DNA of 5,702 bases from Pelagibacteraceae bacterium TMED65 (GTDB lineage: Bacteria; Pseudomonadota; Alphaproteobacteria; TMED127). Where the stretch lies: assembly GCA_002167215.1 (NCBI GenBank), contig NHDS01000011.1, forward strand, positions 60,698-66,399. The letters run 5' to 3'. Shown piece after piece: positions 4,418-5,702 of the stretch; the first letter of the stretch is position 1; each line of letters starts with the position of its first letter. The translations under genes were made by a program, and so were the position numbers. The notes beneath the pieces are model-generated. The model was not told where the DNA came from, made no database searches, and saw nothing but the letters and a program-made list of their open reading frames with translations.

Positions 4418-5702
4418 TAGGAAGAATTATTTCAGTAATTCTAACTGGACTAGTAGTAGGTTCATCTGTAGCTGTATTAGTCCAGGTTTTTCTTTTTCTA
4501 GTAAATTATTTTTCTAATTTATTAAGAACTGACTATAATATTCTTCTTAATCAGCATCACTTTAGTATAAATGAATTAGTAATTAAAATTATTTTTTTCT
4601 TTTTAATTGTTCCTTTTTTAGTAGGTCTTCTTGTAGGAATAATAAGAAATTTTAATCAGGGAAAAAGATGGCATGGTCCGCCAGATGTTATCTTATCAGT
4701 ACACAAAGATGATGAAGAGCTGAATATCAAATCAGGTTTTTTAACCTCCATAGCCTCAATTCTGTCAATATCTTGTGGTAGTTCAGTTGGTCAATATGGG
4801 CCTTTAGTTCATTTTGGTGGAACTATTGGAGCTGAAATTAAAAAATTATTTTCTTACGCACCAGATTACAAAATTTTAGTCAGCTCTGGAGTGGCGGCAG
4901 CTATTTCTGCAGGTTTTGGTGCTCCGCTTGCCGGTCTAATTTATGCGAGAGAGGTGGTTCTTAGACATCAATCTCTGGCAAGTTTCTCTCCAATTTTATT
5001 ATCATCAATAATATCTTATTTTTTTACTGTAGAAATTTTTAATTATGAACCTACTTTTGATATACCCCTTGTAACAGGAAATAGCCCAATAAATATAATA
5101 TTTATTATAATTGGAGGAATACTAGCAGGACTTATGGCAAGTCTATATTCATACCTTTTGACAAATAAAAGTTTTAATTTTCTAAATAATTTTGGTTCGA
5201 GAAATTATCTTACCCCAGCTTATGCCGGACTAATATGTGGAGTAGTAGCAATAAAGTTTCCTGAGGTAACAGGAGTTGGTTCTCAAACTATTAATGATTT
5301 GTTGAATAATAGAGTTGGGTTAAGTTTAGCTATGATTTTTCTAATTTTAAAGTTATTCTTGACAACAATTTGCATTAGAATGGGCTTGGTAGGGGGTATA
5401 TTTGCTCCGGCTTTATTTTTAGGTGCGAGTTTGGGAGTTGTAACAGCTGGTCTTGCGTCAATCATTTCGGAGGATATCAATCCTTTTTTAGTAATTTTAT
5501 CATCAATGTCTGCATTAGGAAGTTGTATTATTGGTGGTCCAATTGCTAATGTTTTGATTATCTTTGAATTAACATCCAATTATCAAGCGGCACTTTCCGC
5601 AGGTGTTTGTATTGTGGTTGCAACCATAGTCTCCTCCCAACTAATTGGGCAATCTACATTTGATCAACTTCTGAATAATAGAAAAATTGATATAACAGTA
5701 GG
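4414..5702 (+). CDS. CLC-family chloride channel/transporter (3' end outside the window)
   Basis: This reading frame is open from ATG 4414 to the window end: 429 residues, no stop. TGA at 4405-4407 is the in-frame stop just upstream, so 4414 is the first usable ATG; no clear Shine-Dalgarno sequence precedes it. The protein is an integral inner-membrane CLC, a homodimeric fold with one anion pathway per subunit. Hydrophobic helices run from residue 5 onward. Motifs in order are RWHGPPDVI (85-93, at the GSGIP position), CGSSVGQYGPLVHFGGTIGA (121-140, the GREGP motif), SAGFGAPLAGLIYAREVV (165-182), VGGIFAPALFLGASLG (326-341, the GIFAP anion-site motif) and ELTSNYQAAL (385-394). Compared with E. 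coli CLC-ec1, the gating Glu148 is Tyr128, the internal proton Glu203 aligns with Val181 (the neighbouring Glu is kept as Glu180) and Tyr445 aligns with Phe416. Proton coupling is therefore doubtful. Whether cytoplasmic CBS domains follow cannot be seen. It lies 39 bases after the second fliS, with no evident functional link to the flagellum. Confidence 0.92.
   Translation, partial: MVGRIISVILTGLVVGSSVAVLVQVFLFLVNYFSNLLRTDYNILLNQHHFSINELVIKIIFFFLIVPFLVGLLVGIIRNFNQGKRWHGPPDVILSVHKDDEELNIKSGFLTSIASILSISCGSSVGQYGPLVHFGGTIGAEIKKLFSYAPDYKILVSSGVAAAISAGFGAPLAGLIYAREVVLRHQSLASFSPILLSSIISYFFTVEIFNYEPTFDIPLVTGNSPINIIFIIIGGILAGLMASLYSYLLTNKSFNFLNNFGSRNYLTPAYAGLICGVVAIKFPEVTGVGSQTINDLLNNRVGLSLAMIFLILKLFLTTICIRMGLVGGIFAPALFLGASLGVVTAGLASIISEDINPFLVILSSMSALGSCIIGGPIANVLIIFELTSNYQAALSAGVCIVVATIVSSQLIGQSTFDQLLNNRKIDITV

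Noticed and set aside
5283..5579. 98-codon open frame on the - strand
   Set aside because: It lies wholly antisense to the CLC gene, whose motifs are clear in the + frame. Its product has no recognisable family features.

Overview
The window reads as a filament-assembly segment of a bacterial flagellar cluster followed by a membrane transporter gene. All genes are on the + strand. The DNA is AT-rich, with A/T-heavy intergenic gaps and a strong preference for A/T-ending codons. A low-GC, Gram-negative-type motile bacterium fits best. An AT-rich marine alphaproteobacterium is a guess from general style, not something the sequence proves.

Layout: (1) 1-1008 is the 3' part of a large flagellin gene that begins before the window. 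(2) 1039-2706 is fliD, the filament cap. (3) 2767-3162 is a divergent FliS-type chaperone. (4) 3169-3933 is a short second flagellin-like protein that lacks the outer D2/D3 domains. (5) 3979-4374 is a second FliS-type chaperone. (6) 4414 to the window end is a CLC-family chloride channel/transporter gene with no stop in the window. No stretch over 300 bases lacks a gene. I see no tRNA, rRNA, CRISPR array, insertion sequence or clear intrinsic terminator.

Working model: the flagellin is the filament subunit and FliD caps the growing tip. The FliS-like proteins would hold flagellin C-termini unfolded before export. The unusual point is a duplicated pairing, in which a minimal flagellin-like protein sits between two diverged FliS paralogues. 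This suggests, but does not prove, that each filament protein has its own chaperone. Three intergenic gaps (before fliD, the first fliS and the second fliS) carry TAAA, a 14-15 nt spacer and a G(A/T)CGTT(A/T)(A/C) box. That resembles the sigma-28 (FliA) promoter pattern and would fit late-class flagellar expression.

The CLC gene is probably functionally unrelated to the flagellum. It is notable because the external gating glutamate of the GREGP motif is replaced by tyrosine (GQYGP). The positions matching the internal proton glutamate and the central tyrosine of E. coli CLC-ec1 are also changed (to Val and Phe).
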